Notes: generated by a model not told the origin, from the letters alone. A stretch of 60,115 nucleotides of DNA from Nocardia vermiculata NBRC 100427 (GCF_001613265.1 NZ_BDCA01000035.1:1-60115); one strand, 5' to 3'; counted from the first letter of the stretch, positions 44,879 to 54,470 are shown. A program made the numbers and translations.

Positions 44879-45628
44879 CTAACCGCGGGTGGCACCGGCG
44901 GGCGCCGCCGGTGCTGCGCGACGATCGAGCACCTTGTCGGCAGCCTCCCAGTGCGCATCCGAAACCCACAGCTGCGCAAACGCTTCCACCGCCTCGGCCG
45001 GTGTGGCCCCGGAGACGACCTGTTTGATCGGCGCCGCCGCGGGATGTGCCAGCGCGGCCGCCGCCGCCCGCCACTGCTGCTCGAAATCGGCCCGCGGCAC
45101 CACCCGGTCGACCAGTCCGGCCCGTTCTGCCTCGGCCGCGGTCAGCACGGTGCCCGAGCCGGCCAGTAGCAGGGCGCGGCTACGTCCGACCAGTCGCGCC
45201 AGCCGTTCGGCGCCGCCCCAGGCCGGCATGATGGCCAGTTTCACCTGATTGAAACCGATGGTGATGTCGTCGGCCGCGATGCGGATGTCGGCCGCGACCG
45301 CGAACTCTGCGCCCCCGCCCAGTGCGTGGCCGTTGAGTGCCGCGATCACCGGCCCCGGAAATGCCGCCAGCCGATCGCAGATGCCTCGCATTCGCCACGC
45401 CATCCGGGCGGCACCCGCTTCGGTGCGGATCGCGGCCAGCTGTTTGAGATCACCCCCCGAGACGAAGGCCTTCTCCCCCGCACCGCGCACCACCAGTACC
45501 CGGGCGCCGGCGGCGGCATCGATCGCCTCGTCGAGCTGCTCCATCGTCTCGGGCGCGATGGCGTTGCGCGCCTGCGGCCGGTTGATGGTCAGTACCGCGA
45601 CACCGTCGTCCACCTCGAGGTCGACCAT
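44879..45628 (-). CDS. Enoyl-CoA hydratase/isomerase (crotonase)
   Basis: 249 aa from the ATG at 45628, chosen because GGAG lies 6 bp upstream; an ATG at 45640 adds four residues. Crotonase fold: oxyanion loop FVSGGDLKQL, NGHALGGGAEFAVAADIRIA with one catalytic Glu, and MPAWGGAERL, where the second catalytic Glu position is shifted compared with PGGGGTQRL-type members. It should hydrate or isomerise an enoyl-CoA, but other crotonase chemistry is open. Divergent from the acyl-CoA ligase. Confidence 0.9.
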   Translation of the reverse strand: MVDLEVDDGVAVLTINRPQARNAIAPETMEQLDEAIDAAAGARVLVVRGAGEKAFVSGGDLKQLAAIRTEAGAARMAWRMRGICDRLAAFPGPVIAALNGHALGGGAEFAVAADIRIAADDITIGFNQVKLAIMPAWGGAERLARLVGRSRALLLAGSGTVLTAAEAERAGLVDRVVPRADFEQQWRAAAAALAHPAAAPIKQVVSGATPAEAVEAFAQLWVSDAHWEAADKVLDRRAAPAAPAGATRG

Positions 45629-45666
45629 CCGATTCTCCATTCTGGATATGTTGCTACTGCAGATCT

Positions 45667-45681
45667 GAGAATATCATTTCC
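45667..45681 (+). promoter_or_regulatory. Operator-like GAGAATATCATTTCC at the acyl-CoA ligase promoter
   Basis: Matches GAGAATATGATTCTC except at the central base and two bases of the right arm. It contains TATCAT (45672-45677) as a probable -10, in the same register as the copies at 47347 and 51517. Located in the divergent gap between crotonase and ligase. Confidence 0.5.
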
Positions 45682-45773
45682 ACGAAGGACCTTTTCTGCG
45701 GCAGACCCCCGTGGCAGCACAGCCCGAGCGCGCCACCGGCGTCGCCCCACCCGTCGCGCATTGGAGCTCGAAC

Positions 45774-47324
45774 ATGCGAAAGATCCCACAGCACTTGGTC
45801 GATCAATACGAGGAGCAGGGCTGGTGGACACGCGACACCATGGGAGATGTCCTGGCACGCGGCCTCGCCGCCGCGCCGGAGGTGCGGTTCCAGGTGCATT
45901 CGGAGGTGCGACCGTGGTCGGGCACGGTGCGCGAGGTCGAGCACACGGCCCGCCGCCTCGCGGCCGGCCTGCGCGAGCGTGGCGTCGGCCCGGGCGATGT
46001 GGTGGCCTTTCAGCTGCCCAACTGGATGGAGGCCGCGGCAACCTTCTGGGCGGCCTCGTTCCTCGGCGCGACCATGGTCCCGATCGTGCACTTCTACGGC
46101 CGCAAAGAGCTCGGCTACATCCTCGAGGCCGTGCGGCCGAAGGCGTTCGTCACCGCGGAGCGGTTCGGCACCATGACCTTCCAGCCCGATCTGTGCGCGG
46201 AAGTACCGATCGTCGGCGTGGTGGGCCGTGACTTCGACGAACTGCTCGCCACGGAACCGATGTCCGGCGTCGTCGCCGTCGATCCGGACGCACCGGCCCT
46301 GATCGCGTTCACCTCCGGCACCACCCGCGACCCGAAGGGCGTGATCCACAGCCACCGCACCTTGGGTTTCGAAACCCGCCAGCTCAGCGACCATTTTCCG
46401 CCGGACCTCGGTGCCCAGCTCACCGCGGCACCGGTCGGTCATTTCATCGGCATGCTGAATGCCCTGCTCATTCCGGTACTCGACGGGGCGGCGATCAATC
46501 TGCTCGATGTCTGGAATCCGGAGCGAGTCCTGGAGCTGATGTCGGAGTTCGGTGTCACCGTCGCCGGTGGGGTGCCCTACTACCTGACCAGCCTGCTCGA
46601 CCATCCCCGGTTCACCGACGAACATCTGCGCCTGATGAAATACGCCGGACTGGGCGGGAGTTCGGTGCCGACGGCGGTCACCGGCCGGCTCACCGACCTC
46701 GGCATCGTCGTCTATCGCGCCTACGGCAGTACCGAGCATCCCTCCATCACCGGCTCCGACTGCACCGACGCGCAGCACAAACGCCTCTACACCGACGGGT
46801 GCCCGCTACCGGGTGTGGAGATCCGACTGTCCGCCGACGGTGAGATCTTCAGCCGCGGACCGGATCTGTGCCTCGGCTACACCGACCACACGCTCACCGC
46901 CACGGCCTTCGACGACGAGGGCTGGTACCGCACCGGCGATGTCGGCCGTCTCGACGACGACGGTTACCTCACCATCACCGACCGCACCACCGATCTGATC
47001 ATCCGAGGCGGCGAGAACATCAGCGCCGTCGAAGTGGAGGACATGCTGCACCGTATGCCCGCGATCGCCGAGGCCGTCGTGGTCGCGGCGCCGGACCCGC
47101 GGCTGATCGAACATGCCGCCGCGGTGGTGCGGCTGCGCGAGGGAACCCCCGCGCCGACCCTCACAGAAGTTCAGGCACATCTCACCGAAGTCGGCCTCGC
47201 GAAACAGAAGTGGCCGGAGGAACTGCACATCGTCGACGACTTCCCGCGCACCCCCAGCGGGAAGGTGCAGAAGTACCGCGTCCGGGCCGAGGTCACCGAA
47301 CGGGGCGCCGCCACGTCCGGGTAG
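45774..47324 (+). CDS. AMP-forming acyl-CoA ligase
   Basis: 516 aa from the ATG at 45774 (TGGAG upstream); an in-frame GTG at 45711 without ribosome site is the alternative. ANL-family motifs: IAFTSGTTRDPKGVIHSH, AYGSTEHP, YRTGDVGRLDDDGYL, RGGENISAVEVE, and the C-terminal catalytic Lys in PRTPSGKVQKYRVR. It activates a carboxylic acid to acyl-AMP then acyl-CoA. GSTEHPS in place of YGxTE is typical of a mycobacterial cyclohexanecarboxylate/FadD-like branch. Substrate unknown. Confidence 0.93.
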   Translation: MRKIPQHLVDQYEEQGWWTRDTMGDVLARGLAAAPEVRFQVHSEVRPWSGTVREVEHTARRLAAGLRERGVGPGDVVAFQLPNWMEAAATFWAASFLGATMVPIVHFYGRKELGYILEAVRPKAFVTAERFGTMTFQPDLCAEVPIVGVVGRDFDELLATEPMSGVVAVDPDAPALIAFTSGTTRDPKGVIHSHRTLGFETRQLSDHFPPDLGAQLTAAPVGHFIGMLNALLIPVLDGAAINLLDVWNPERVLELMSEFGVTVAGGVPYYLTSLLDHPRFTDEHLRLMKYAGLGGSSVPTAVTGRLTDLGIVVYRAYGSTEHPSITGSDCTDAQHKRLYTDGCPLPGVEIRLSADGEIFSRGPDLCLGYTDHTLTATAFDDEGWYRTGDVGRLDDDGYLTITDRTTDLIIRGGENISAVEVEDMLHRMPAIAEAVVVAAPDPRLIEHAAAVVRLREGTPAPTLTEVQAHLTEVGLAKQKWPEELHIVDDFPRTPSGKVQKYRVRAEVTERGAATSG

Positions 47325-47328
47325 GACA

Positions 47329-47361
47329 TTGCCACGCGCACGCTGTGAGAATATGATTCTC
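47329..47361 (+). promoter_or_regulatory. Promoter with a perfect GAGAATATGATTCTC operator on the -10
   Basis: TTGCCA (47329-47334), 17-bp spacer and TATGAT (47352-47357) form a near-consensus promoter for the amidohydrolase operon. The perfect 6+3+6 dyad at 47347-47361 covers the -10 element, as expected for a repressor site. Confidence 0.75.
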
Positions 47362-47383
47362 ATAACGAACAAAGGAGACTCTT

Positions 47384-48565
47384 ATGACGAAGCTCGAGCT
47401 GCCGTATCAGCTGTTCGACGCCGACAACCACCTCTACGAGACCAAAGAAGCCCTCACCCGGTACCTGCCGAAGGAGTTCGAGGGCGCCATCCAGTACGTG
47501 GAATTGAACGGCCGCACCAAGATCGCGGTGCTCGGCCAGATCAGCGAGTACATCCCCAACCCCACCTTCGAGGTGGTCGCACGTCCGGGCGCGATGGAGG
47601 AATACTTCAAGAACGGCAACCCCGAGGGGAAGAGCCGCCGCGAGATCTTCGGCAAGGCGATGCGCTCGATCCCCGCCTTCCACCAGCCCGGACCCCGCCT
47701 CGAGCTGATGAACGAACTCCAGCTCGACCGCACCCTGATGTTCCCCACCCTGGCCAGCCTCATCGAGGAACGCATGCGCCACCATCCGGATCTCATTCAC
47801 GCCGTGGTGCATTCGCTGAACCGGTGGCTGCTCGAGGAGTGGGGCTTCAATTACAAGGACCGCATCTTCACCGTCCCGGTGGTGAGCCTGCCGATGGTGG
47901 ACAAGGCCATCGAAGAACTGGACTGGTGCGTCGAGAACGGCGCCAAGGCGATCCTGGTGCGCCCGGCTCCGGTGCCCGGCCTGCGCGGCCCGCGCTCGTT
48001 CGCGCTGCCGGAATTCGATCCGTTCTGGAAGCGCGTGGTCGAACACGACGTCCTGGTCACCATGCACTCCTCCGACAGCGGCTACTCGCGCTTCAACGCG
48101 GAATGGGAGGGCTCCAATCTGGAGATGCTGCCGTTCCAGACCAACACCTTCCGGATGACCACCGAATGGCGGCCCATCCAGGACGCCGTCGCCTCCTGGG
48201 TGTGCCACGGCGCGCTGTTCCGCCACCCCGAACTGAAGGTCGCCGTCATCGAGAACGGTGCCTCCTGGCTCGGCCCACTGCTCGAGAACCTGGCCGACAC
48301 CTACAAGAAGGCGCCCGAGGGCTTCGGCTTCCAGGATCCGGTCGAGGCGGTCACGCGCAGCATTCACGTCAGCCCGTTCTGGGAAGAGGACCTGCAGGCC
48401 ATCGCCGACCTGATCGGCGTGGAGAACGTACTGTTCGGCTCGGACTACCCGCATCCGGAGGGATTGGCCGAACCGGCGCGCTACATCAACGAGATCAAGG
48501 ACATGGCGCTGCCCGATCAGCAGAAGATCATGGGCGGCAACCTCGCGAGGTTGCTGAAGGTATAG
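47384..48565 (+). CDS. Amidohydrolase-2 family enzyme
   Basis: 393 aa behind AAAGGAGACTCTT. Metal motifs: FDADNHLYE (Asp14, His16), LVTMHSSDSG and FGSDYPHPEG. Related actinobacterial proteins start with the same FDxDNHLYE signature; their substrates are not established to my knowledge. Expected chemistry is hydrolysis or decarboxylation by a mononuclear metal. First gene of a row with an acyl-CoA ligase 4 bp downstream, under a promoter carrying the 15-bp dyad. Confidence 0.92.
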   Translation: MTKLELPYQLFDADNHLYETKEALTRYLPKEFEGAIQYVELNGRTKIAVLGQISEYIPNPTFEVVARPGAMEEYFKNGNPEGKSRREIFGKAMRSIPAFHQPGPRLELMNELQLDRTLMFPTLASLIEERMRHHPDLIHAVVHSLNRWLLEEWGFNYKDRIFTVPVVSLPMVDKAIEELDWCVENGAKAILVRPAPVPGLRGPRSFALPEFDPFWKRVVEHDVLVTMHSSDSGYSRFNAEWEGSNLEMLPFQTNTFRMTTEWRPIQDAVASWVCHGALFRHPELKVAVIENGASWLGPLLENLADTYKKAPEGFGFQDPVEAVTRSIHVSPFWEEDLQAIADLIGVENVLFGSDYPHPEGLAEPARYINEIKDMALPDQQKIMGGNLARLLKV

Positions 48566-48569
48566 CTGC

Positions 48570-49997
48570 ATGAGCTGGGACACCATCCCGCAGATGGTCG
48601 CCTCGACGGCCGACCGCTTCGGTGACGCCGAAGCGGTCGTCGACGGCGAACTGCGGTGGAGCTATACCGAACTCGTCGATCGGGTCCGCCGGGCGGCGGG
48701 CGCCTTCGCGCAGGCCGGTATCGACCGGGGTGACCGGGTCGCGATCTGGGCGCCCAACTCGGCGCACTGGATCGTGGCCGCGCTCGGGCTGCTCACCGCC
48801 GGTGGGGTGCTGGTGCCGGTCAACACCCGGTTCCAGGCGGCCGAGGCAACCGACGTCATCCACCGCAGCGGAGCGAAATTGCTCCTCGTACAGCAGGGCT
48901 TCCTGGGCCGTGAGCACACCGCACCCGACGGCGTGCCGCTGATCGATCTGGGTTCGGACTTTCTCAGCAGCGGTGCGCCTTTCCACCGCGAGGTGGCAGG
49001 CACCGACATCTCCGACGTCATCTACACCTCCGGGACCACCGGTCGCCCCAAAGGGGTGATGATGAACCATCGGCAGAATCTGCGGCTCTACAGCGAATGG
49101 TGCGACCTGGCCGACCTACGCGAGGGCGATCGCTACCTCGCGGTCAACCCGTTCTTCCACACCTTCGGTTACAAAGCGGGCGTGCTGGCGTCGTTCATCC
49201 GGGGTGCGACCATCCTGCCTGTCGCGGTCTTCGACGTGGAGCGGGTCTGCGAACTCGTCGCCCGCGAGCGGATCACGATGTTGCCCGGGCCACCCACGCT
49301 CTACCACTCGTTACTGGACGCCGGCAACGACCACGACCTGTCGTCGCTGCGGGCCGCGGTCACGGGGGCCGCCGACATCCCGGTGGAGCTGATCCGCCGG
49401 GTACAGACCGAACTGCCGTTCCGGACGATCATGACCGGATACGGCCTGACCGAAGCAGGCACCGCCACCGCCTCCCGCCCCGGCGACACCTTCGAACAGA
49501 TCGCAACCACCGCCGGAACCGCCTGCGACGGCGTGGAATTGCGCATCGCCGACGACGGGGAGGTCCTGATCCGCGGCTACACCGTGATGCAGGGCTATCT
49601 CGACGATCCCGACGCCACCGCGGCGGCGATCGATCCCGACGGCTGGTTGCACACCGGCGATCTCGGCACCCTCGACGGTGACGGCCGGCTGCGGATCGTC
49701 GGCCGGAAGAAGGACATGTTCATCGTCGGCGGCTTCAACGCCTATCCCGCGGAGATCGAAGGATATCTACTGCAGCATCCGCAGGTGCGCCAAGCCGCGG
49801 TCGTCGGGGTTCCCGACGATCGCATGGGGCAGGTCGGCAAGGCCTACATCGTTGCCGGCACCGCCCTGACCGAAGCCGAAATCATCGATTGGAGCCGCGA
49901 GCACATGGCGGGGTACAAGGTGCCCCGGTCGGTCGTCTTCCTCGACGAACTCCCACTCGGCGCCACCGGGAAGGTGCTCAAAGACCGGCTGCGGTAA
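48570..49997 (+). CDS. AMP-forming acyl-CoA ligase (FadD3-like)
   Basis: 475 aa. ANL motifs: IYTSGTTGRPKGVMMNH, GYGLTEAGT, LHTGDLGTLDGDGRL, VGGFNAYPAEIE and PLGATGKVLKDRLR with the catalytic Lys. The short length and SWDTIPQMVASTADRFGDAEAVV start recall FadD3, the ligase for the steroid C/D-ring propionate; the resemblance is from memory. The second ligase of the region suggests two different acids are activated, for example before and after ring cleavage. Confidence 0.92.
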   Translation: MSWDTIPQMVASTADRFGDAEAVVDGELRWSYTELVDRVRRAAGAFAQAGIDRGDRVAIWAPNSAHWIVAALGLLTAGGVLVPVNTRFQAAEATDVIHRSGAKLLLVQQGFLGREHTAPDGVPLIDLGSDFLSSGAPFHREVAGTDISDVIYTSGTTGRPKGVMMNHRQNLRLYSEWCDLADLREGDRYLAVNPFFHTFGYKAGVLASFIRGATILPVAVFDVERVCELVARERITMLPGPPTLYHSLLDAGNDHDLSSLRAAVTGAADIPVELIRRVQTELPFRTIMTGYGLTEAGTATASRPGDTFEQIATTAGTACDGVELRIADDGEVLIRGYTVMQGYLDDPDATAAAIDPDGWLHTGDLGTLDGDGRLRIVGRKKDMFIVGGFNAYPAEIEGYLLQHPQVRQAAVVGVPDDRMGQVGKAYIVAGTALTEAEIIDWSREHMAGYKVPRSVVFLDELPLGATGKVLKDRLR

Positions 49998-50077
49998 CTG
50001 TTTCCGCCGCTGTCTCTCGCCGAGGTCGACCGACAGCCGGATCGCGTCGCGCAATCGTTCGCCGGAGGTGGTACCCC

Positions 50078-51463
50078 ATGCTGATCCGCAATGCCGTCGT
50101 CTTCGGCAGCGACCGGACCGACATCCGCTGTGAGCGAGGCACCATCACCGACTGCGGTGACGGTCTGCGCCCGCTTCCCGGCGAGGACGATATCGACGCC
50201 CACGGCGGATGGCTGGTGCCCGGCCTGCACGATCATCACCTGCACCTGCGGTCGCTGGCCGCGCGCAGCGACGTGATACCGGTGGGGCCGGACCGCATTC
50301 GGGGCACGGCCGGACTGACATCTCGTCTCCGCGCGGCGGCCCTGCCCGATACCGATCACACCTGGTTGTGCGCGGTCGACTACCACGACGACGTCGCCGG
50401 CGCCCTCGACCGCTGGACGCTGGACCGGATGGAGGTGGGCAGGCCGGTGCGGGTCCGGCATCGCTGCGGCACGCTGTGGATCCTCGATTCCCGTGCGTGC
50501 GCCCTGCTCGACGTCGACAACTGTCATCTCCCCGGCGTGGAACGCGACCATCTGGGCCGGAGCACCGGCCGGTTGTGGCGGATGGATACCTGGCTCGGCG
50601 ATCGGATCGGCGCTCTGGTCCCGGACCCCGCCCGGATCTCGGCGGCGGCCGCAGCCTGCGGCGTCACCGGCTTCACCGATGCGACGCCCGATCTCACCAG
50701 ACCCGAAGTCGGCACCTTGGCCGCCGCGGTCCTCGACGGCCGGATCGTGCAACGCGTGCACTGCATGGCCGAACCCGATATCGAGGATCCGAAGGTGGAC
50801 CGATTCCGGCTGGGGCCCACCACAGTCGAGCTGGACGACACCACATTGCCCGAACTCGACGATTTCGTGTTCCGGCTGCGTCGGCTGCACACCGCCGGAC
50901 GCCCTGTTGCCGTGCACTGCTCGACCAGGCTGCAGCTGATACTCGTGATGTCGGCCCTCGATCTGACGGGCACCATGACCGGCGACCGGATCGAACACGG
51001 CGCGGTGATCCCGACGGAGGCGCTGACCTGGCTGCGCCGCAACGACATTCCGGTGATCACACATCCGCATCTGCGGCTCCGGCACGGCACCGACATCGCC
51101 CGGAACCTCCCACCCGAGGACCGGCCGGACCTGTGGCGACTGGGGTCACTGCTCGCCGCGGGCGTGGGAGTAGCCGCAGGTACGGATGCCCCCTGCGGGG
51201 ATCCCGACCCGTGGGCGGCGGTGCGCGCCGCGGTCGAGCGCGCCCCGTGTCGCCCCGCCGCCGAGGCCCTGTCCCCCACGACCGCCCTGTCTCTGTTCTT
51301 CGGCACCGCCACCCGGCCACACATCCCACGCACCCTGGCTCCCGGCCACATCGCGGATATGACGCTGCTGCACATTCCGCCCGCGGACCTCGGCAACGTA
51401 CTCGACGCGTCCGCTGTGGCGGCGACCGTCGTGGCCGGTGAGGTGGTCTACCGGTCGTCGTGA
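50078..51463 (+). CDS. Amidohydrolase-3 (YtcJ-like) family enzyme
   Basis: 461 aa; CCGGAGGTG upstream. An N-terminal beta-sandwich domain leads into the barrel with PGLHDHHLHLRS, then PVAVHCSTR, DRIEHGAVI and AAGTDAPCGDPDPW, the His/Asp set of urease-type amidohydrolases. It is a different branch from the four COG2159 proteins of this region and normally cuts amides or related C-N bonds. This raises the possibility that the substrate contains nitrogen. An 80-bp gap separates it from the ligase. Confidence 0.9.
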   Translation: MLIRNAVVFGSDRTDIRCERGTITDCGDGLRPLPGEDDIDAHGGWLVPGLHDHHLHLRSLAARSDVIPVGPDRIRGTAGLTSRLRAAALPDTDHTWLCAVDYHDDVAGALDRWTLDRMEVGRPVRVRHRCGTLWILDSRACALLDVDNCHLPGVERDHLGRSTGRLWRMDTWLGDRIGALVPDPARISAAAAACGVTGFTDATPDLTRPEVGTLAAAVLDGRIVQRVHCMAEPDIEDPKVDRFRLGPTTVELDDTTLPELDDFVFRLRRLHTAGRPVAVHCSTRLQLILVMSALDLTGTMTGDRIEHGAVIPTEALTWLRRNDIPVITHPHLRLRHGTDIARNLPPEDRPDLWRLGSLLAAGVGVAAGTDAPCGDPDPWAAVRAAVERAPCRPAAEALSPTTALSLFFGTATRPHIPRTLAPGHIADMTLLHIPPADLGNVLDASAVAATVVAGEVVYRSS

Positions 51464-51516
51464 CGGCGAGTCCGCACTACCGAACACACATTGGGTGTAT
51501 CGTCACAACACATTAG

Positions 51517-51553
51517 GAGAGTATGATTCTCTCGAATAGAGATTGCCAATCTC
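51517..51553 (+). promoter_or_regulatory. Two adjacent 15-bp dyads upstream of an amidohydrolase
   Basis: GAGAGTATGATTCTC (51517-51531, one mismatch to the best copy, containing TATGAT as -10) and GAGATTGCCAATCTC (51539-51553, perfect arms). Centres are 22 bp apart, two helical turns, so two dimers could bind the same face of the DNA. Confidence 0.68.
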
Positions 51554-51604
51554 CCCGCCGGGTCGTCCCGGCCGCCGCCGTTCACACCAGCACCGAGGTA
51601 GCTC

Positions 51605-52855
51605 ATGAATATCGATGACATGATCCTGGTCAGCATCGACGACCACGTGGTCGAGCCGGCCGACATGTTCGACCGGCACACGCCGAAGAAGTACGCCGAG
51701 TACGTGCCCCGGCTACTCACCAACGATCAGGGCATCGACCAGTGGACCTACCGCGGCCGGCCGGTCGGGGTGACAGGCCTCAACGCCGTGGTGGGCTGGC
51801 CCAAGGAGGAGTGGGACAAGAACCCCACCCGGTATGCCGAGATGCGACCGGGCGTCTACGACATCCACGACCGGGTGCGCGATATGAACGCCAACGGCGT
51901 CTTCGCGTCCATGTGCTTCCCGACCTTCGCCGGATTCAGCGCCGGCCACCTCAGCCAGTTCACCGACGAGATCACCGTGGCGATGATCCAGGCCTACAAC
52001 AACTGGCATATCGACGAGTGGTGTGCCACCTATCCGGGCCGGTTCATTCCCAATGCCATTCTGCCGCTGTGGGATCCGCAGCTGGCAGTGGCAGAGATCC
52101 ACCGGGTGGCCGCCAAGGGTTTCCACGGCGTGACCATGTCGGAGATCCCGCACGTCGAGGGGCACCCGTCCTATCACGACATCGAGTACTGGGGCCCGGT
52201 CTTCGCCGCGCTCGCCGACACCGGCCTGGTGATGAATCTGCACATCGGCCCCGGCTTCCGCGCCTTGAACATGGCCCCGGACGCGCCGATCGACAATCTG
52301 ATGGTGCTGGCACCCAGCGTGTCCCAGATCGCAATCCAGGACCTGCTGTGGGGACCGGCGATGCGCGGATACCCCGGGTTGAAGATCGCCCTGTCCGAGG
52401 GCGGCGTCGGCTGGATTCCGTACTTTCTCGATCGCTCCGACCGGCACTACACGAACCAGAAGTGGCTGCGCCGCGACTTCGGCGGCAAGATGCCCTCGGA
52501 TGTGTTCCGCGAGCACGTGATGGCCTGCTACGTCACCGATCCGACCTCACTGAAACTGCGGCACGAGATCGGGATCGACATCATCGCCTGGGAATGCGAC
52601 TACCCCCATTCGGATTCCCTGTGGCCCGACGCCCCCGAGTTCGTCCACCGGGAGCTGGAAGCCGTCGACGCGGACGATTCCGATATCGACAAGATCACCT
52701 GGCAGAACGCGTGCCGGTTCCTGAACTGGGACCCCTTCGCCCACATCCCGCGCGAGCAGGCCACGGTGGGCGCCTTGCGTGGCCAGGCCACCGACGTCGA
52801 TCTCACCGTGCGTCCGCGCAAGGAATGGGCCGAGCTCTACGCCCAGCGCGCCTGA
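51605..52855 (+). CDS. Amidohydrolase-2 family enzyme
   Basis: 416 aa. Metal motifs: SIDDHVVEP (Asp12, His14), MNLHIGPGF, ALSEGGVGWIPY and WECDYPHSDS. The SIDDHVVEPADMF start is characteristic of a large actinobacterial amidohydrolase group whose reactions are mostly unassigned. Controlled by the paired dyads upstream. An EthD-like gene follows after 63 bp and the acyl-CoA dehydrogenase pair after that, suggesting one long transcript. Confidence 0.92.
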   Translation: MNIDDMILVSIDDHVVEPADMFDRHTPKKYAEYVPRLLTNDQGIDQWTYRGRPVGVTGLNAVVGWPKEEWDKNPTRYAEMRPGVYDIHDRVRDMNANGVFASMCFPTFAGFSAGHLSQFTDEITVAMIQAYNNWHIDEWCATYPGRFIPNAILPLWDPQLAVAEIHRVAAKGFHGVTMSEIPHVEGHPSYHDIEYWGPVFAALADTGLVMNLHIGPGFRALNMAPDAPIDNLMVLAPSVSQIAIQDLLWGPAMRGYPGLKIALSEGGVGWIPYFLDRSDRHYTNQKWLRRDFGGKMPSDVFREHVMACYVTDPTSLKLRHEIGIDIIAWECDYPHSDSLWPDAPEFVHRELEAVDADDSDIDKITWQNACRFLNWDPFAHIPREQATVGALRGQATDVDLTVRPRKEWAELYAQRA

Positions 52856-52918
52856 CCTCCGACAACCTCCGACACTCGGCACCGACTGCCGCACCACCAC
52901 TATCGTTAGGTATCCACC

Positions 52919-53221
52919 ATGCAGATGCTGGTCTTCTCCACCCCGCGCGAGGGCATGGACGACGAATACAACACCTGGTACACCGAGGTGCACATTCCCG
53001 AACTGCTGCAGATCGACGGGCTGACATCGTGCACGCGCTACCGGGCACCGGCCATGGACGGACAGGGCGCCGCGCACCGCTACCTGGCCGTCTACGAAAT
53101 CGACGGCGATCCCGCGACGGTGTTCCAGCAGATGCGCGAGAACTCGACGTCGGGCCGCTCCACGCTGAGCCCCGCCCTCGATCCCAAGGCCACCCAGGTC
53201 ACCTTCTGGGAGCCGATGTAG
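52919..53221 (+). CDS. EthD-like dimeric alpha/beta-barrel protein
   Basis: 100 aa. A ferredoxin-like barrel with WYTEVHIPELLQIDG near residue 22 and a final strand QVTFWEPM, matching EthD/DUF4286-type small proteins. Members help ether-degrading P450 systems or act as cofactor-free lyases or monooxygenases on polyketide-like compounds. The conserved His in EVHIPE is a likely active-site residue. The role here is unproven, but the position between amidohydrolase and acyl-CoA dehydrogenases ties it to the pathway. Confidence 0.85.
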   Translation: MQMLVFSTPREGMDDEYNTWYTEVHIPELLQIDGLTSCTRYRAPAMDGQGAAHRYLAVYEIDGDPATVFQQMRENSTSGRSTLSPALDPKATQVTFWEPM

Positions 53222-53336
53222 AGCTCCGGTCGCCACCCCGGGGTGGCGACCGGCCACCACTTCCCCGTTCCCGCGGCAGCCGTCGGCACACCGGTCTGCC
53301 GCGGGACAGTGACGCAGGCCCCGTGGAGGATGCCGC

Positions 53337-54470
53337 ATGCCCGCCGACCCGACCGCCGATCAACGCCTGTTCCAGACGACGACGCGCGATTTTCTCGCCG
53401 CCTCGGCGCCGCTCGAGACCGTACGCCGGCTCTCCGCGGACGCTGCCGGTTTCGAGCGCGACTGGTGGCGGCGCGGCGCCGAACTCGGCTGGACCGCACC
53501 GCTGGTTCCCGAACAGTTCGGCGGCGGCGCGGTCTCCGGCGACCCGATGGCCGACCTCGCACTGATCGCGGAAGAGTTCGGCCGGGCATGCGCGCCCGGG
53601 CCACTGATCACCGTGAACGCGACGCTGACCGGATTGCTGGGCAGCGCGGCCGATTTCGGCGCCACGATCGGCGCGATCGTGTCCGGTGCGACAATCGCGT
53701 CCTGGGCTCACTACGAGCCCGGCACCGGTGTATGCCCCGCGCGGTTCACCACCGTCGCTACTCCCGACGGTGACGGCTTCCGCCTCTCCGGCACGAAGGA
53801 TCGGGTGGAATTCGGCGCCCAGGCCGAGCTGCTGCTGGTCGACGCGGCGGGCCCGGACGGCCCGGTACAGCTTCTGGTGCCGGCCGATGCCCCCGGTATC
53901 ACCCGCACACCCACCTGGACGCTGGATGTGGTGCGCCGCACGGCCACCGTCGTTCTCGACGACGTGGCCGTGCCGGCCCACGCCGTCGTCCACCGTGATC
54001 CCGGTGCCGCGCGCGCCTCCACCGAGGCCCAACTGCTGGTGGCCGCGGCGCTGAGCGCCGCGGAGATGACCGGCGCCGCCCAGCACGCCTTCGACGCCAC
54101 CCTGCAGTGGATGACCGACCGCTACACCTTCGGCCGCCCGCTGGCCTCGTATCAAGCACTCAAACACCGCGCCGCCGACGCCGCGACCACACTCGACGCC
54201 TGCCGGGCGACCTCCTGGGCCGCCGCCCGCAGTTTCGGCGACGATCCACACCGCGCCACCGAGGCCGTGGCCGTCGCGAAATCGTTCGTCGGCGCGACCA
54301 CCGGTGAGGTCCTGCAGGAGTGCGTGCAGATCCACGGTGGTCTCGGCGTCACCTGGGAACACGATCTGCACCTGTTCCTGCGCCGAGTGACCCTCGGGCG
54401 CGCCCTCTACGGCACTCCCGCCGAACACCGGCGCCGGCTCACCGATCTGCTGGAGGCGATTCCCGCATGA
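53337..54470 (+). CDS. Acyl-CoA dehydrogenase, subunit 1 of a pair
   Basis: 377 aa; GGAGG upstream of the ATG. FAD-dependent ACAD fold with DRYTFGRPLASYQALKHRAAD and IHGGLGVTWEHDLHLFLRR. The usual catalytic Glu after RG(I/A)xQIxGG is not clear, as in the smaller subunits of mycobacterial alpha2beta2 FadE enzymes (for example FadE27). It overlaps the next gene by 4 bp, supporting a heterotetramer like those that dehydrogenate steroid side chains and rings. Confidence 0.9.
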   Translation: MPADPTADQRLFQTTTRDFLAASAPLETVRRLSADAAGFERDWWRRGAELGWTAPLVPEQFGGGAVSGDPMADLALIAEEFGRACAPGPLITVNATLTGLLGSAADFGATIGAIVSGATIASWAHYEPGTGVCPARFTTVATPDGDGFRLSGTKDRVEFGAQAELLLVDAAGPDGPVQLLVPADAPGITRTPTWTLDVVRRTATVVLDDVAVPAHAVVHRDPGAARASTEAQLLVAAALSAAEMTGAAQHAFDATLQWMTDRYTFGRPLASYQALKHRAADAATTLDACRATSWAAARSFGDDPHRATEAVAVAKSFVGATTGEVLQECVQIHGGLGVTWEHDLHLFLRRVTLGRALYGTPAEHRRRLTDLLEAIPA

